64,000 bases of DNA from Myxocyprinus asiaticus (Eukaryota; Chordata; Actinopteri; Cypriniformes; Catostomidae), in contig NC_059348.1 in the NCBI RefSeq assembly GCF_019703515.2, positions 18,867,656 to 18,931,655 on the forward strand. Direction: 5' to 3'. Below, piece by piece: positions 44,271 through 56,901 of the stretch. How positions within the stretch are numbered: position 1 is the first letter of the stretch; each line of letters opens with the position of its first letter. The notes beneath the pieces were generated by a model. The model saw nothing but the letters and a program-made list of their open reading frames with translations. It was not told the DNA's origin and ran no database searches. The position numbers and the translations under genes were made by a program.

Positions 44271-45482
44271 CACTGGCGGCCAAAAGTTTGGAATAACGTA
44301 CAGATTTTGCTGTTTCAGAAGGAAATTGGTACTTTAATTCACCAAAGTGGCATTCAGCTGATCACAAAGTATAGTCAGGACAATACTGATGTAAAAAACA
44401 GCACCATCACTATTTGAAAAAAGTAATCAGATCTAGACAGGCCCCATTTCCAGCAGCCATCACTCCAAATCCTTGAGTGATCAAGCTTAACTGCTAATTT
44501 GGTACTAAAAAAATCACCATTATATCAAACACTGCTGAAAGCTATTTGGCTCATTAAATGAAGCTTAACATTGTCTTTGTGTTTGTTTTTGAGTTGCCAC
44601 AGTATGCAATAGACTGGCATGTCTTAAGGTCAATATCAGGTCAAAAATGGCACAAAAAAAAGAAACAGCTTTCTCTAGAAACTCGTCAGTCAATCATTGT
44701 TTTGAGGAATGAAGGCTATACAATAGTTGAAATTGCCAAAAAACTGAAGATTTCATATAAATGTGTACACTACAGTCTTCAAAGACAAAGGACAACTGGC
44801 TCTAACAAGGACAGAAAGAGATGTGGAAGGCCAGAAGTACAACTAAACAAGAGGATAAGTACATCAGAGTCTCTAGTTTGAGAAATAGACGCCTCACATG
44901 TCCTCAGCTGACAGCTTCATTGAATTCTACCCGCTCAACACCAGTTTCATGTACAACAGTAAAGAGAAGACTCAGGGGTGCAGGCCTTATGGGAAGAATT
45001 ACAAAGGAAAAGCCACTTTTGAAACAGAAAAACAAAAAGAAAAGGTTAGAGTGGGCAAAGAAACACAGACATTGGACAACAGATAATTGGAAAAGAGTGT
45101 TATGGATCTTAACCACATTGAGCTTTTGTGGGATCAGCTAGACCGTAAGGTGCGTGAGAAGTGCCCGACAAGACAGCCACATCTATGGCAAGTGCTACAG
45201 GAAGTGTGGGGTGAAATGTCACCTGAGTATCTGGACAAACTGACAGCTAGAATGCCAAGGATCTGTAAAGCTGTCATTGCTGCACGTGGAGGATTTTTTG
45301 ATGAGAACTCTTTGAAGCAGTAATTTTTTATTAATTTATTTAATATTTTATTAAATAATTAAGTTATTAATTTCCTGACTATACATTGTGATCAGTTGAA
45401 TGCCACTTTGGTGAATAAAAGTACCAATTTCTTTCCATAAGAGCAAAATCTGTACATTATTCCAAACTTTTGGCTGCCCGTG
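44271..45482 (+). mobile_element. Internally deleted Tc1-like transposon, copy 2
   Basis: 1212 bp, same family, orientation and internal deletion as 26914-28102. The right end is followed by TA (45483-45484). The left end abuts a (CA)n run (44255-44270) rather than TA, so the left target duplication seems to have been replaced by microsatellite slippage. The right terminal base pattern (GGCTGCCCGTG) differs slightly from copy 1. A 25-30 bp AT-rich stretch near 45327-45355 is extra. Confidence 0.88.
44647..45323 (+). pseudogene. Core-deleted Tc1 transposase, copy 2
   Basis: Same broken reading frame as copy 1: the same TGA after SESLV (44879) and the same jump from NWKRVLW to DLNHIELLWDQLD at about 45105. 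It ends at NSLKQ. The NPIE proline is His here. The region carrying the first two catalytic Asp residues is absent. Confidence 0.86.
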
Positions 45483-46762
45483 TATATATACACAGTAAAT
45501 GCAAAAGCCATATTTGAGCATTGATCCATGATTTGAAAGTGTCATGCTGAGCTGTGATACATTTTTCCTGTGCGAGTCTGATCTAACTAATAGTGACAGG
45601 TCCTGGGGAGTTATCTGACCAGGGATTGGTGTACAAAATTAGTCATAAGATATAGAGCAAGAAACACTATTAAGCATCAACCCACTGCAAATTGTGCCAA
45701 ACAGCTGCGGGCCTCTATTGTCAGATCTAATCTATCCCCTTTGTATAAAAAAAAAAATTAAAAAAAAAGACTCCACATACTATTAGTAAGACATTTATTG
45801 GAAGTGGTCAGTATCTGATTTTCCTTCATTTTGATTTGGCTTGTTATTCGTCTTCTTTAGAGTCTTCTTAGTTCCTTTGCTTCATGCCGTTTATAACCCC
45901 TTTGAGTTTTTAAGGGGTTATTTACTACAATACAAGTTTCAGCACAGAGTAGATAATGAGATTATGTCCACAGACCTTGTTCCCAATATTGTCTTCTTCA
46001 GTGTTGCACAGCCACATCAATTAATGATAAGGGGCCATCACAGACTAACAGGCAGACTACCTATATGGAATACAGGTACCCAAAAACTTGTGCATCTTCT
46101 TGTGCATCTCCTAAAACCTACACTTCAATAGAGATAATTCATCTCTTTCATCTTTGATACATCATTATATTTTCTGACCAACCTCTGTATCTCACCGGAA
46201 CAAGTAATTCATTTGATTGGGGAATAATGTTTATTTTGACACATCTGTGGAAGCATCAGGCAGATGATTATTCAAAGCTAGCACAGTTCTGCAGCCTTGG
46301 GTGTGAATTAGTTCAGCATAATCTCTATCCTGCCTGATAGACATGTGACCTATCACAGTTTATGTAAATCAGAGACTTTGGCGCAACACTGGGAGATTTT
46401 TAACAAAGTGTGGTTATCCCATAACACATTTGAAGTGTTAAGAGTTACATCTGTGCCGTGCCAGAAATGGTTAAATCATTGCTGTACAGTGAGGCAGATG
46501 CTCTCTTGTACATTAATGAGAGATTAAGCCTTTAAGTGGTGCTAAGGGAAGCAGTATTACTATTACTCTTACTTGGGGTTAGGAATTTCAGCAAACACAT
46601 AACCTTAACCAGCATTAAACTTTTATGCATAACTCATCATGAACTGTTTGTCCTATGGACTTTAATGATTGCCAATTTAACCCTTACAAAAATCAAGAGT
46701 TCTGGCAAACTTGCTGCAAACTTGCCTCAAATGTGGCCTTAGGAATGGATTCTTAGGAATGG

Positions 46763-47790
46763 GCCAGTAAGTAACCACCAAAAACCACCCAGAACACCCT
46801 AGCAACCGCATAGCAACATGCTACAACCACTCAAAACATTAGCAATTGCATAGCAACATGCTAAAAACACTATCAATAGGGTTAAAAAAAAAAGTCACAA
46901 AAACACCTTAGTAATCGCATAAAAGTGCTAAAACCTCTCAGAACACCTTAGTAATTGCATACAGAAACAATATGCTAAATACCACTCAAAGCACCTTAAC
47001 AATAACATAGCAACATGCTAAAACCACACAAAACACCTTATCAGTCGCATAGCAAAGTGCTAAAAACCATTCAAATGCCTGAAGCAATTGCATGGTAAAG
47101 TGTTAAAAACTAGCAATCACAAACAGTAATAGCATGCTAAAAAATACACTCAGAATACCTTAGCAATCGTAGAGCAATATGCTAAAACCACTCAAAACAC
47201 CTTATCAGTTGCATAGCAAAGTGCTAGAAACTGCTCAGAACACCTTAGCAATTTCATACAGTAACAACATGTTAAAAACACTCAGAATACCTTAGCAATC
47301 GCATACATGCTAAACCTATTTAAAACACCATTGCAATCACATATAGTAATAACATGCTAAATTCCCTCAAAGCATGTCCCTTACAAAAGATCTAGCATTC
47401 TGGCAAACTAGCTGCGAACTTCCCACTCGTTATTTTCACATGCAAATGAGATTTTGATTCGCCACAAATGTTTGCCAGATGTTTGCAGCTCTTTATCGGT
47501 AGTCGTAAACATGCAGCAAACCTTTGGCAACAATGGACATTTTGCTGCAAGTTTGCTGCAAAGCTCATTTACATGTGAAAATAATCAGTGGCAAATTTGC
47601 CACAAACTCTTAGTAATCACAATCGCATAGCAGCATGCTAAAACGACTCAGGACACCTTTAGCATCTCATAGCAATATGCTACAAACCATTAAACACACC
47701 TTAGAAATTGCATAACAAAATGCTAAAAACCACTCTGAACACCTAAGCAACCGCTTAGCAACACACTGGCAACCACCATGAACACCATAA
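46763..47790. repeat. Degenerate satellite-like array
   Basis: About 15-18 imperfect units of roughly 45-60 bases around AACACCTTAGCAATYGCATAGCAACATGCTAAAA. It is interrupted at 47382-47612 by a fold-back element (arms TTATTTTCACATGCAAATGAG and CTCATTTACATGTGAAAATAA). One or two further units occur alone at 5330-5400. Confidence 0.8.
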
Positions 47791-48737
47791 CATCATGAGG
47801 GCAAGCTTTAAACTGGCAAGCAACAAAATTATAGTAATTATTATAGTAGTCTCTGCAGGAAATTGACCCTTATGTTACTAAATTCACAGATAGCCTACAG
47901 AACAGTCTGGTATGATCAAAATCATTGTATAAAGAAGCACTGAACAGGTTAGTTTCCTCAAAAAAGACATTTCTGTCATCATTTACTCACCCTCATGTTT
48001 TTTCAAATCCTATGGGGGCAGACTGACTGGCAGCCTCAGTCACCATTCACTGGAAGGGGTGCAATGAAAGTGAATGGTCACTGAGGCTGTCAGGCCCTAA
48101 CATTCTTGTGTGTTTTATGTGTAACAAATGTACATTTCATTTTATTCAGCATCACCCAGTTTAAGTGAATATTTAGTGGTTGATCAATCTAGACTTCAGA
48201 ATACATGTTTTAATTAACTTTCACACAAGAATGAACAAAAAAAGAAATGAGTAGATAATGTAGATGCATAAATATAAGAACGATGCTGTAACCTGATCAC
48301 CTGACTGTTGTTAGTCAATTCCAGAGGACTTCATGCAATAAATCTCTGACTGACTGACTGCAACTCATCTGCATTAGAGGTCTCAGTAGTGTTGGTGATT
48401 TGATAACTCACTCTGTCTGTGTTATGAAGGCAAAACTGAGCGACAGCAGAGGAGTATGAAAAATAACTGAAATCACCTCATTCACCACTGAACTCTCCCA
48501 GCAAGACCTCTGACTAATTTATGGAGAGCCCTGCTCTCTCAGTGTGGGCTCATGCCTTTTAAAGAAAGGGGTGAGAAATGGTGCTCTGTGTCTCAATTTC
48601 AAACCTCACAAGAATAAAACACCCACTGTGTTGATGACAGATGTTAACATCTCAAGGTTTCTGAGAGATAAATGTCAATGACTTGTTTTATTCATCTGAG
48701 CAAATATAATACCAAAACAGATGTATACAGAAGTATG

Positions 48738-49420
48738 TTAAATGGATAGTTCACCCAAAAATTTTAATTCTCTCACCATTTACTCACCCTCATGCCATCA
48801 TCAGATGTGTATGACTTTCTTTCTTCTGCAGAACACAAATGAAGGTTTTTAGAAGAATATCTCAGCTCTTTCGGTCCATTCAATGCAAGTGAATGTTGGC
48901 CAGAAATTGAAAGCTCCAAAAAGCACATACAGTCAGCATAAAAGTAATCCATAAGACTGCAGTGGTTAAATCTATGTCTTCAGAAGTGATATGGTAGGTG
49001 TGGGTGAGAAACAGATCAATATTTAATTCCCTTTTTACTATAAATCTCCACTTTCACTTTCACTTCCACATTCCTCTTCTTTTGTTTTTGCCGATTCGCA
49101 TTCTTCGTGCATATCACCACCTACTGGTTAGGGCTGGTCAAAGGTGGAGATTTATAGTAAAAAGGACTTAAATATTGATCTGTTTCTCACCTACACCTAT
49201 TATATCACTTCTGAAGATATGGATTTAACCACTGGAGTCTTATGGATTAATTTTATGCTGCCTTTATGTGCTTTATGGAGCTTCACAGTTCTGTCCACCA
49301 TTCACTTGCATTGTATGAACCTACAAAGCTGAGATATTCTTCTAAATATCTTCATTTGTGTTCTGCAGAAGAAAGAAAGTCATACACATCTGGGATGACA
49401 CAAGGATGAGTAAATGGTTA
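48738..49420. mobile_element. Fold-back MITE
   Basis: Same family: AAATGGATAGTTCACCC at the left, and a GATGAGTAAATGG right arm in which the terminal 25 bases have decayed. The central pair GGTGGAGATTTATAGTAAA / TTTACTATAAATCTCCAC is well kept. Confidence 0.72.
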
Positions 49421-49424
49421 AATT

Positions 49425-49940
49425 AAAGTGTACTTTTTTCTGACTCTCATGTGACATCTGTGTTTTAGGTCATTGACATCCTTTTGGAATCAAGTTCCAA
49501 GTTGTAGTTCCCAGCACAGTTTCCCAAATTTGATCCATTTTGGTCCCATCAAACCATAGAATCTTCCTCCAAATGGCTGAATCTCTCAGATGCTTTGGGC
49601 AAACTCCAGCATAGATGTGATATGACTTTTCTTCAACAAAGAATTTAATCTTGCCACACAGATATATGAGGTTCATGTGCATTTGTAATCTCTGACTTGC
49701 AGTTTATCCTATCTCTGTCATGGAGGATTTACCTCCTTTAGAATTTGATGTAGGCTGCTCAAACATTCAGTTTGAAGAAAGTCTCTGGGCAGATTCATAA
49801 TTGTTCCATATTTTCATGTTGAAGTGTCATATACGGATCATTTTTCTCTTGAAATTGTTAAGGCCCATGGATCTTCGCACCCGGAACTGGTTGAGCGAAG
49901 TGATTCTAACTTTTTCAAGTGTCATTTACAAGAAAAATAG
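49425..49940 (-). pseudogene. Possible decayed transposase remnant
   Basis: A minus-strand frame reads KIKFFVEEKSYHIYAGVCPK, AIWRKILWFDGTK and IWETV, loosely like the segment before the first catalytic Asp of Tc1-type transposases (WSDETK). It is short, lacks ends, and the rest of 49940-50050 is uninformative. Weak call. Confidence 0.3.
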
Positions 49941-50051
49941 AGGACAAATACTGTTCAGAGAACTACTTCTGATCAGTGACTTTACGTAAGATACTTCAAT
50001 TTTGAATGTAGTGATATACTGTACATATAGCTTTAGAAGACTTGATATGCC

Positions 50052-50535
50052 AGCCTGATCTCATGAACATTACGTGACCGTGGCAACATTTTTGGAAAAA
50101 CAAAATTATGTGCCTGATTACATGTTTGGCTATAGTTTCCCAGTGAAATGTCCAGCGGGGGGCGTTAAAAGTGGGTGAAATGGTGACGTATTCAGTCAAG
50201 GTTTTTAATGTGAATATTAGATGGAGGTTTTAATGAGTAAAATGTACCTCCCTAACCTAAAACTTCCACTTAACCCTAACCAATAGTGTCCTAAAATCAA
50301 ATGAGAGATAAACAAAACAGACATCCTTACTCTGACCAAACACCTAAACTTAATTGATAGTGTCCAAAAACAATGGAAAGCATATTTTCTGAAGCAACCA
50401 TGTCATTTTGTGTCACTGCTATGACAATTTTGTTTCGCATGTCAGCTTGCATGTTTGGCTGGGTTTAAACCACGGTCTTTCAGGTTCCAAGTCCAACACT
50501 CTATAAAGTGAGCTACCCCAGTCACACCAGTCACA
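50052..50535 (-). mobile_element. Possible tRNA-derived SINE, diverged
   Basis: The minus strand at about 50535-50461 reads like a tRNA head: GGGGTAGCTCACTTTATAGAG (A box) and GTGGTTTAAACCC (B box). A body running to GCCTGATCTCATGAAC near 50055 follows and looks like one unit; a GACTGATCTCATGGGG segment near 19560 may be related. No target duplication was found. Confidence 0.45.
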
Positions 50536-50539
50536 TTGG

Positions 50540-52235
50540 AATAGGTGTGTAAATGTAGGTGGGTCTGTAAAACAAGCATTAAAATGTATCGTTTTTGAAA
50601 TTATGCATTCGAGGAAAAGTGTTTGATATCAGAATATAGCAGTGTGTGAGTAATGGTGCAAAAAATAAGTGTTTATGAAGTCATAATCAACCATTGTAGT
50701 CAATTTGTGTGAAAGTGAAAAAAAAAAAAAACGCACTGTTGTCGTAGCGCCTCTAGTGTTAATTTCACCAGAAAACTGTGACGAAACGTACAAAGGGGCA
50801 CGAAAAAGTCAGTTTGTAAACATTTTGTTATAGTAACGTTAATTGTTGCGAAATGCAGTGTCTAAGTCATAAAGAGTCTTTAATTATGCTTATTATCATG
50901 TTTAGAGCTCAACAGCCCCTGGTCCATGCCCACTTTTATTGTATGGAAGAAAGCAGCTCAGACATGGTGCTAAACTTCTCCTAAGGTGCTCTACAGAAGA
51001 AAGAAACTCATTGGAATGACATGAGGGTGAATAAATGATTACTGAATTGTCATTTTCAGGTGATCTATACTCTTTAAAACTTCCATGATTCATGCAGTAA
51101 CAACAACAAATGTGAAAAGGTGGGTAAATAATTGTTTTAGGCAATTTGGCAAACTCAACCCGCTTCAGTTACTTGTTGTTCCTTTTAGTGGTGGAATGGC
51201 ACCATCTGCTGTTAATATTTTTAAGCTCAACTAACATTTATAACTCCTTTACTAATACTATATATTTGACAAATCTCACTACCTCAGCAAACATATTCAT
51301 AGATTAGATCCTAATATTATTTATATGTATTTTATAACCTTTATTTTGCTTTACATATTTTTACCTTCCTTTAGCACTTTTCCTTTTTTATTTATTTATT
51401 TTTTAGAATTAATATTATGCATTTCCTCCTGTATAATGGTTAATATTTGTAATTACACAAAAATGCATAATGATATATAACATTTATTGAATTAACAACA
51501 ACAACAAAATAGATCCTTATTAATTATATTTTTACAGATATTTTATTTCTACACACAGTAAGTATAAAAGTTGTGTTACTTTACCATGGTCATCTGTCAA
51601 ATAAATGATGATTTTAATATGTCATCTAATTTCTTGTCCTAAGTGTGGACCATTACTGTATATTGACATAATTTAAAATATAAAACAGGCATCTGAATTC
51701 AGTTCTATTTAAATTCAGTTCTCCTCCAGAGCCCTGTAACCCTTATGACACTGAGTGTCTCATGCCAGCATATGTTTTTGTTTGTTTTAAGAATGTCCAG
51801 TCAAAATGACCATCAGACTAAGACTCATTCTGGTTTGTCTGAAAAAGACAATCAGTTGTAGCTTATTTTTGCATATCATTAAAGGCCATGTATGTATAAC
51901 AGATATTAAACTACCTATAAATGTCTACTTTCAAATATTTACAGGTTGTTACGTTCCCTTTAATTTACACCATGAAGAGACTATACTATATATATATAGA
52001 CTATAATTTATATACTATAAATTGAAACACATTTTATTATATGTTTAGAATGCAGATTTTTAAATGTAAGTTGTGTGTAATGATTGCACACACTCAGATT
52101 TTCTAAATAAAATAATTCCGTTCTCACTGCTGCTCAGCTTGTAAACTTTACGAAAAACTTTAATTCTATGGCTAGCATTGTTTGAAGAAAGTAATAAAAA
52201 ATAAAAAAAAACTTCCACTAGTGGTGTCAGTGGAG
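50540..52235. other. Unassigned AT-rich intergenic sequence
   Basis: Apart from a MITE scrap at 51000-51075 there is no feature I recognise before the intact Tc1. Frames are short and broken. Confidence 0.4.
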
Positions 52236-52241
52236 GATATA

Positions 52242-53826
52242 CAGGTGCATCTCAATAAATTAGAATGTCGTGGAAAAGTTCATTTATTTCAGTAATTCAA
52301 CTCAAATTGTGAAACTCGTGTATTAAATAAATTCAATGCACACAGACTGAAGTAGTTTAAGTCTTTGGTTCTTTTAATTGTGATGATTTTGGCTCACATT
52401 TAACAAAAACCCACCAATTCACTATCTCAAAAAATTAGAATATGGTGACATGCCAATCAGCTAATCAACTCAAAACACCTGCAAAGGTTTCCTGAGCCTT
52501 CAAAATGGTCTCTCAGTTTGGTTCACTAGGCTACACAATCATGGGGAAGACTGCTGATCTGACAGTTGTCCAGAAGACAATCATTGACACCCTTCACAAG
52601 GAGGGTAAGCCACAAACATTCATTGCCAAAGAAGCTGGCTGTTCACAGAGTGCTGTATCCAAGCATGTTAACAGAAAGTTGAGTGGAAGGAAAAAGTGTG
52701 GAAGAAAAAGATGCACAACCAGCCGAGAGAACCGCAGCCTTATGATTGTCAAGCAAAATCGATTCAAGAATTTGGGTGAACTTCACAAGGAATGGACTGA
52801 GGCTGGGGTCAAGGCATCAAGAGCCACCACACACAGACGTGTCAAGGAATTTGGCTACAGTTGTCGTATTCCTCTTGTTAAGCCACTCCTGAACCACAGA
52901 CAACGTCAGAGGCGTCTTACCTGGGCTAAGGAGAAGAAGAACTGGACTGTTGCCCAGTGGTCCAAAGTCCTCTTTTCAGATGAGAGCAAGTTTTGTATTT
53001 CATTTGGAAACCAAGGTCCTAGAGTCTGGAGGAAGGGTGGAGAAGCTCATAGCCCAAGTTGCTTGAAGTCCAGTGTTAAGTTTCCACAGTCTGTGATGAT
53101 TTGGGGTGCAATGTCATCTGCTGGTGTTGGTCCATTGTGTTTTTTGAAAACCAAAGTCACTGCACCCGTTTACCAAGACATTTTGGAGCACTTCATGCTT
53201 CCTTCTGCTGACCAGCTTTTTAAAGGTGCTGATTTCATTTTCCAGCAGGATTTGGCACCTGCCCACACTGCCAAAAGCACCAAAAGTTGGTTAAATGACC
53301 ATGGTGTTGGTGTGCTTGACTGGCCAGCAAACTCGCCAGACCTGAACCCCATAGAGAATCTATGGGGTATTGTCAAGAGGAAAATGAGAAACAAGAGACC
53401 AAAAAATGCAGATGAGCTGAAGGCCACTGTCAAAGAAACCTGGGCTTCCATACCACCTCAGCAGTGCCACAAACTGATCACCTCCATGCCACGCCGAATT
53501 GAGGCAGTAATTAAAGCAAAAGGAGCCCCTACCAAGTATTGAGTACATATACAGTAAATTAACATACTTTCCAGAAGGCCAACAATTCACTAAAATTTTT
53601 TTTTTTTTTTTATTGGTCTTATGATGTATTCTAATTTTTTGAGATAGTGAATTGGTGGGTTTTTGTTAAATGTGAGCAAAATCATCACAATTAAAAGAAC
53701 CAAAGACTTAAACTACTTCAGTCTGTGTGCATTGAATTTATTTAATACACGAGTTTCACAATTTGAGTTGAATTACTGAAATAAATGAACTTTTCCATGA
53801 CATTCTAATTTATTGAGATGCACCTG
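52242..53826 (+). mobile_element. Intact Tc1-family transposon
   Basis: A 1585-bp element flanked by TA on both sides (52240-52241, 53827-53828), as expected for Tc1/mariner. Its terminal inverted repeats are about 200 bp (52242-52440 and 53629-53826); reading both arms I see one substitution and one single-base indel. It encloses one uninterrupted transposase gene. This is the only Tc1 in the window with an open transposase, and the arm identity points to recent insertion. Confidence 0.93.
52505..53542 (+). CDS. Tc1-family transposase, full-length DD34E
   Basis: Cut-and-paste transposase of 345 codons from the first ATG; the second ATG (52541, MGKTADLT) is the more usual Tc1 start and would give 333. 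Order: paired-like helix-turn-helix DNA-binding region (about 20-120, with AKEAGCSQSAVSKH and RATTHRRVKEFGY), a basic GRKKCGRKR stretch between the two helical subdomains, then an RNase H-like catalytic domain with D159 (FSDESK), D249 (FQQDLAPAHTA) and E284 (SPDLNPIENLW). Exactly 34 residues separate D249 from E284, the Tc1 DD34E spacing. Length and all three acidic residues are normal, and there are no stops or frameshifts. It may be active; that is inference. Ends at TKY-TGA. Confidence 0.92.
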   Translation: MVSQFGSLGYTIMGKTADLTVVQKTIIDTLHKEGKPQTFIAKEAGCSQSAVSKHVNRKLSGRKKCGRKRCTTSRENRSLMIVKQNRFKNLGELHKEWTEAGVKASRATTHRRVKEFGYSCRIPLVKPLLNHRQRQRRLTWAKEKKNWTVAQWSKVLFSDESKFCISFGNQGPRVWRKGGEAHSPSCLKSSVKFPQSVMIWGAMSSAGVGPLCFLKTKVTAPVYQDILEHFMLPSADQLFKGADFIFQQDLAPAHTAKSTKSWLNDHGVGVLDWPANSPDLNPIENLWGIVKRKMRNKRPKNADELKATVKETWASIPPQQCHKLITSMPRRIEAVIKAKGAPTKY

Positions 53827-54355
53827 TATAGCTCAAATTGACTTCTAAACACTTACGACAGGACCCAGACTCTTTAAAGTTTATGTTTGGTTAATGAGGG
53901 GTCCAGTTCAGGGTTGCAGATCCAGTACGTGAGTAAACTTGTGTGGTATGAATGTGTTCATTTCTTTGGAGATGCAGTGACCCATCCCTGTACAATCTGC
54001 TCACACTCATTTAAATCACACACTTTGTTCATCATTGCACTGAACTCTACACTAAATAGAAGGTGTGACTGTGGCCTATTTTACACTGATTGCATTTTGG
54101 AGTGAAGCGAGCAAAGAGGTGAAGGGATATAAACCATTAGTGTAGCTATTTAATTTTTTTAAAAAAAGAAGTCTTGCCATTTTTGGCTAGTGAGCATGTT
54201 TCACCGACACTAATGTAATTCTGGTACAGATATACTCAGTATACAGGTATACTGTATATGTCACAAGGGCTATTTCACAAAATCTTGATTCAATTACACA
54301 AACATGTTTTCTTTGGCTTATTTTTCAAACACCTACAGTAGTTAAAACACTCAAA

Positions 54356-54783
54356 ACACAGATCAATATTTAAGTTCTTTTTTTACTATAAATTCTCCTC
54401 CCTGCCCAGTAGGTGGCGATATGCACGAAAAATGAGAATTGCCAAAAACAATAGAAAAAGAATGTGAAAGTGCGGATTTATAGAAAAAAAGGACTTAAAT
54501 ATTGATTTGTTTCTCACCTTATCATATCGCTTCTGAAGATATGGTTTAAAACACTGGAGTCTTATGGATTACGTTTATGCTGCCTTTATGTGCTTTTTGG
54601 AGCTTCAAAGTTCTTCAAAGTTTTGGCTATTCACTTGCACTGAATGGACCAAAAGAGCTGAGATATTCTTCTGAAAATCTTCATTTGTGTTCAGCAGAAG
54701 AAGGAAAGTCATACATATCTGGGATGGCATGAGGGTGAGTAAATAATGAGAGAATTTTAGTTTTTAGGTGAACTATCCCTTTA
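54356..54783. mobile_element. Fold-back MITE, left-truncated
   Basis: Starts mid-arm at CAGATCAATATTTAAG and runs to the right terminus GGTGAACTATCCCTTTAA. The left arm before the central TATAAATTCTCC block is missing. Confidence 0.7.
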
Positions 54784-54984
54784 ATTTAAGTTAATTAACT
54801 TAGGTTCGGGAGGAGCATGTTAATTTTAATCTGACAAATCACAGCCCACAAGCAGGAGTATATAAGCCACTGCTTACCTGCTTCCTGAGACAACTCTCCT
54901 GACATCCCACCTCCACCCCATCTCCACATATTCTCTAGATTCATTATTTATCTAAATAAGTAAAGTCTGGGGGGGTGGGGGGCT

Positions 54985-55689
54985 CTCATGCCATCCCAGA
55001 TGTGTAAGACTTTCTTTCTTCTGCAGAACACAAACGCAGATTTTTAGAAAATTATTTCAGCTCAGCAGGTCCATTCAGTGCAAGTGAATGGTAGCCAGAA
55101 ATGTGAAGCTCTAAAATGGAGATAAAGTCAGCATAAAGGTAATCCATATGACTCCAGAGGTTTAATCAATCTCTTCTGAAGCGATCCAGTTGATTTTGGG
55201 TGAGAAACAGACCCAGATGTAACTCCTTTTTCACTGTACATCTTGCCAATGCAGTCTCTCAGCACAATCAAGATTTCAAGCTCGATTACACTTCCTAGTT
55301 CTTGATGCATGCACAGAACACTAGATGGCGCGATAGGAAGTTTAATCGAGCTTGAAATCATGATCACCAAGGAAACTGCTGTCAAGATTTATAGTGAAAA
55401 GGGAATTTTATTTTGGTCTGTTCTCACCGTAAACCAACTGGATCACTTCAGAGGACATGGATTAAACCACTGGAGTCTGATGAATTATGTTAATGCTGAC
55501 TTTATGTGCTTTTTGGAGCTTTAAAGTTCTGGTCACCTTTCACTTGCATTGTGTGGACTTACAGAGCTGAAATATTCTTCTAAAAATCTTTGTGTTCTGC
55601 AGAAGAAAGAAAGTCATACACATCTGGGATGGCATGAGGGTGAGTAAAAGATGAGAGAATTTTCATTTTTGGGTGAACGATCCCCTTAA
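54985..55689. mobile_element. Fold-back MITE, left end truncated
   Basis: Starts at CTCATGCCATCCCAGATGTG without the terminal 35 bases and ends GGGTGAACGATCCCC. It carries the same central hairpin as 37135-37877 (TTTCAAGCTCGATTACACTT / AAGTTTAATCGAGCTTGAAA). The upstream 54780-54980 has TATATAAGCC and a G-run and is not part of it. Confidence 0.72.
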
Positions 55690-56486
55690 TGGTATGTGCC
55701 TATACAGAAACTCTCTTTAAAATAAAATAACTCTACAAAACAATCTAATTCCAGAATTGATCAATCAAGTTACTCCCAAACAAAATAAAGTTGTGATATT
55801 AGAAACACAATATGTTATTTAATATATAATTGTTTAATTATATCATCCAAACAACCTTTAATGGATCTCAGTGATAAATTACATGTTTTTGTCTTATGGT
55901 TGCCTGGAACATTTTGTTAACATTTCCTCCTTAGAGTTCACAAGAATGATTTGCATGGCACATCTGATAATAGATAATATCTTATTATTGATGTACTGCA
56001 TAATTTACCTTTCGTATCCATAGTAAAGACACTATACATGATATATATATACAGCATGTTCAGATACACATCCAATACACAGACACCTCAAAGGTAGAAC
56101 GGGGCATATTCTTCTGTTAATGATGAAAATACCAGCTTACAGATGGAGATTCATGTGCAACTGGAAGATGCTGATGATATGGCGAAAAACACCACAGTCC
56201 TTTATAAGCCTTTAGAATGAGATTAATAAAAAAAAGAGAGAGCAAAACAAGGCATGTGACAATAACACATTACTCCACTTCCAAAATACACTCAAAAGGA
56301 ATATTAAACAGTAACATTTGGTGAGTTCAGTGACTGATATGCATTTTTTTCAAAATCACCATTCAAAATCATCCTAGCTAATACGGTACAGTTGGTAACC
56401 CTAGTGAAGGGCTTGGGACTGTGCATGTTCTTGTGGTCCCATCAGCCAATCAGTGTTGTCATTTGAAAAAAATAAATAAAAAAAGA

Positions 56487-56488
56487 TT

Positions 56489-56546
<58 letters not shown>
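56487..56546. repeat. (TA)n microsatellite downstream of mmp16
   Basis: About 27 TA units, possibly within the long mmp16 3' region. Between 55690 and 57860 I see no other repeat family or gene. Confidence 0.93.
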
Positions 56547-56549
<3 letters not shown>

Positions 56550-56895
56550 CCTTGTATTCATTTGTGTCCAATTATACAGCATATGGCGTCTAACCTTACA
56601 AAGGTCAATTTAACCAAGTGTTGCATTCTGTGTTTTTGTGCACAGCTGACAAAAAATGAGACATGCAGCTCTGAAGCAGCATTTTCTTTATACAGAACCA
56701 AAGCCTAAAACTTAACCTTGCCTAAAACTTAAACACTAGTATTTTGCTGCCTTGTAAGCACTGATAATTCCATCAGGAAATGCTAATTTTGCCAAAAAAA
56801 AATAAAAAAATAAAAAATAACTGCATTGCAAACTATGCTAATGTCACTGGTTCTTATATACAGTAGTATAACATTCTATGGTATTGTGTTGATAT

Positions 56896-56901
56896 TTTAT
56901 T
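56896..56901 (-). terminator. mmp16: Candidate mmp16 polyadenylation signal
   Basis: AATAAA on the minus strand about 960 bases past the mmp16 stop codon. The intervening sequence has no repeat I recognise and could be 3' UTR. MMP16 transcripts usually have long 3' UTRs, so other sites further left are possible. Confidence 0.3.

Noticed and set aside
46763..47380. CRISPR-like repeat-spacer array
   Set aside because: Units are degenerate, of variable spacing, and the host is a vertebrate; no cas genes.
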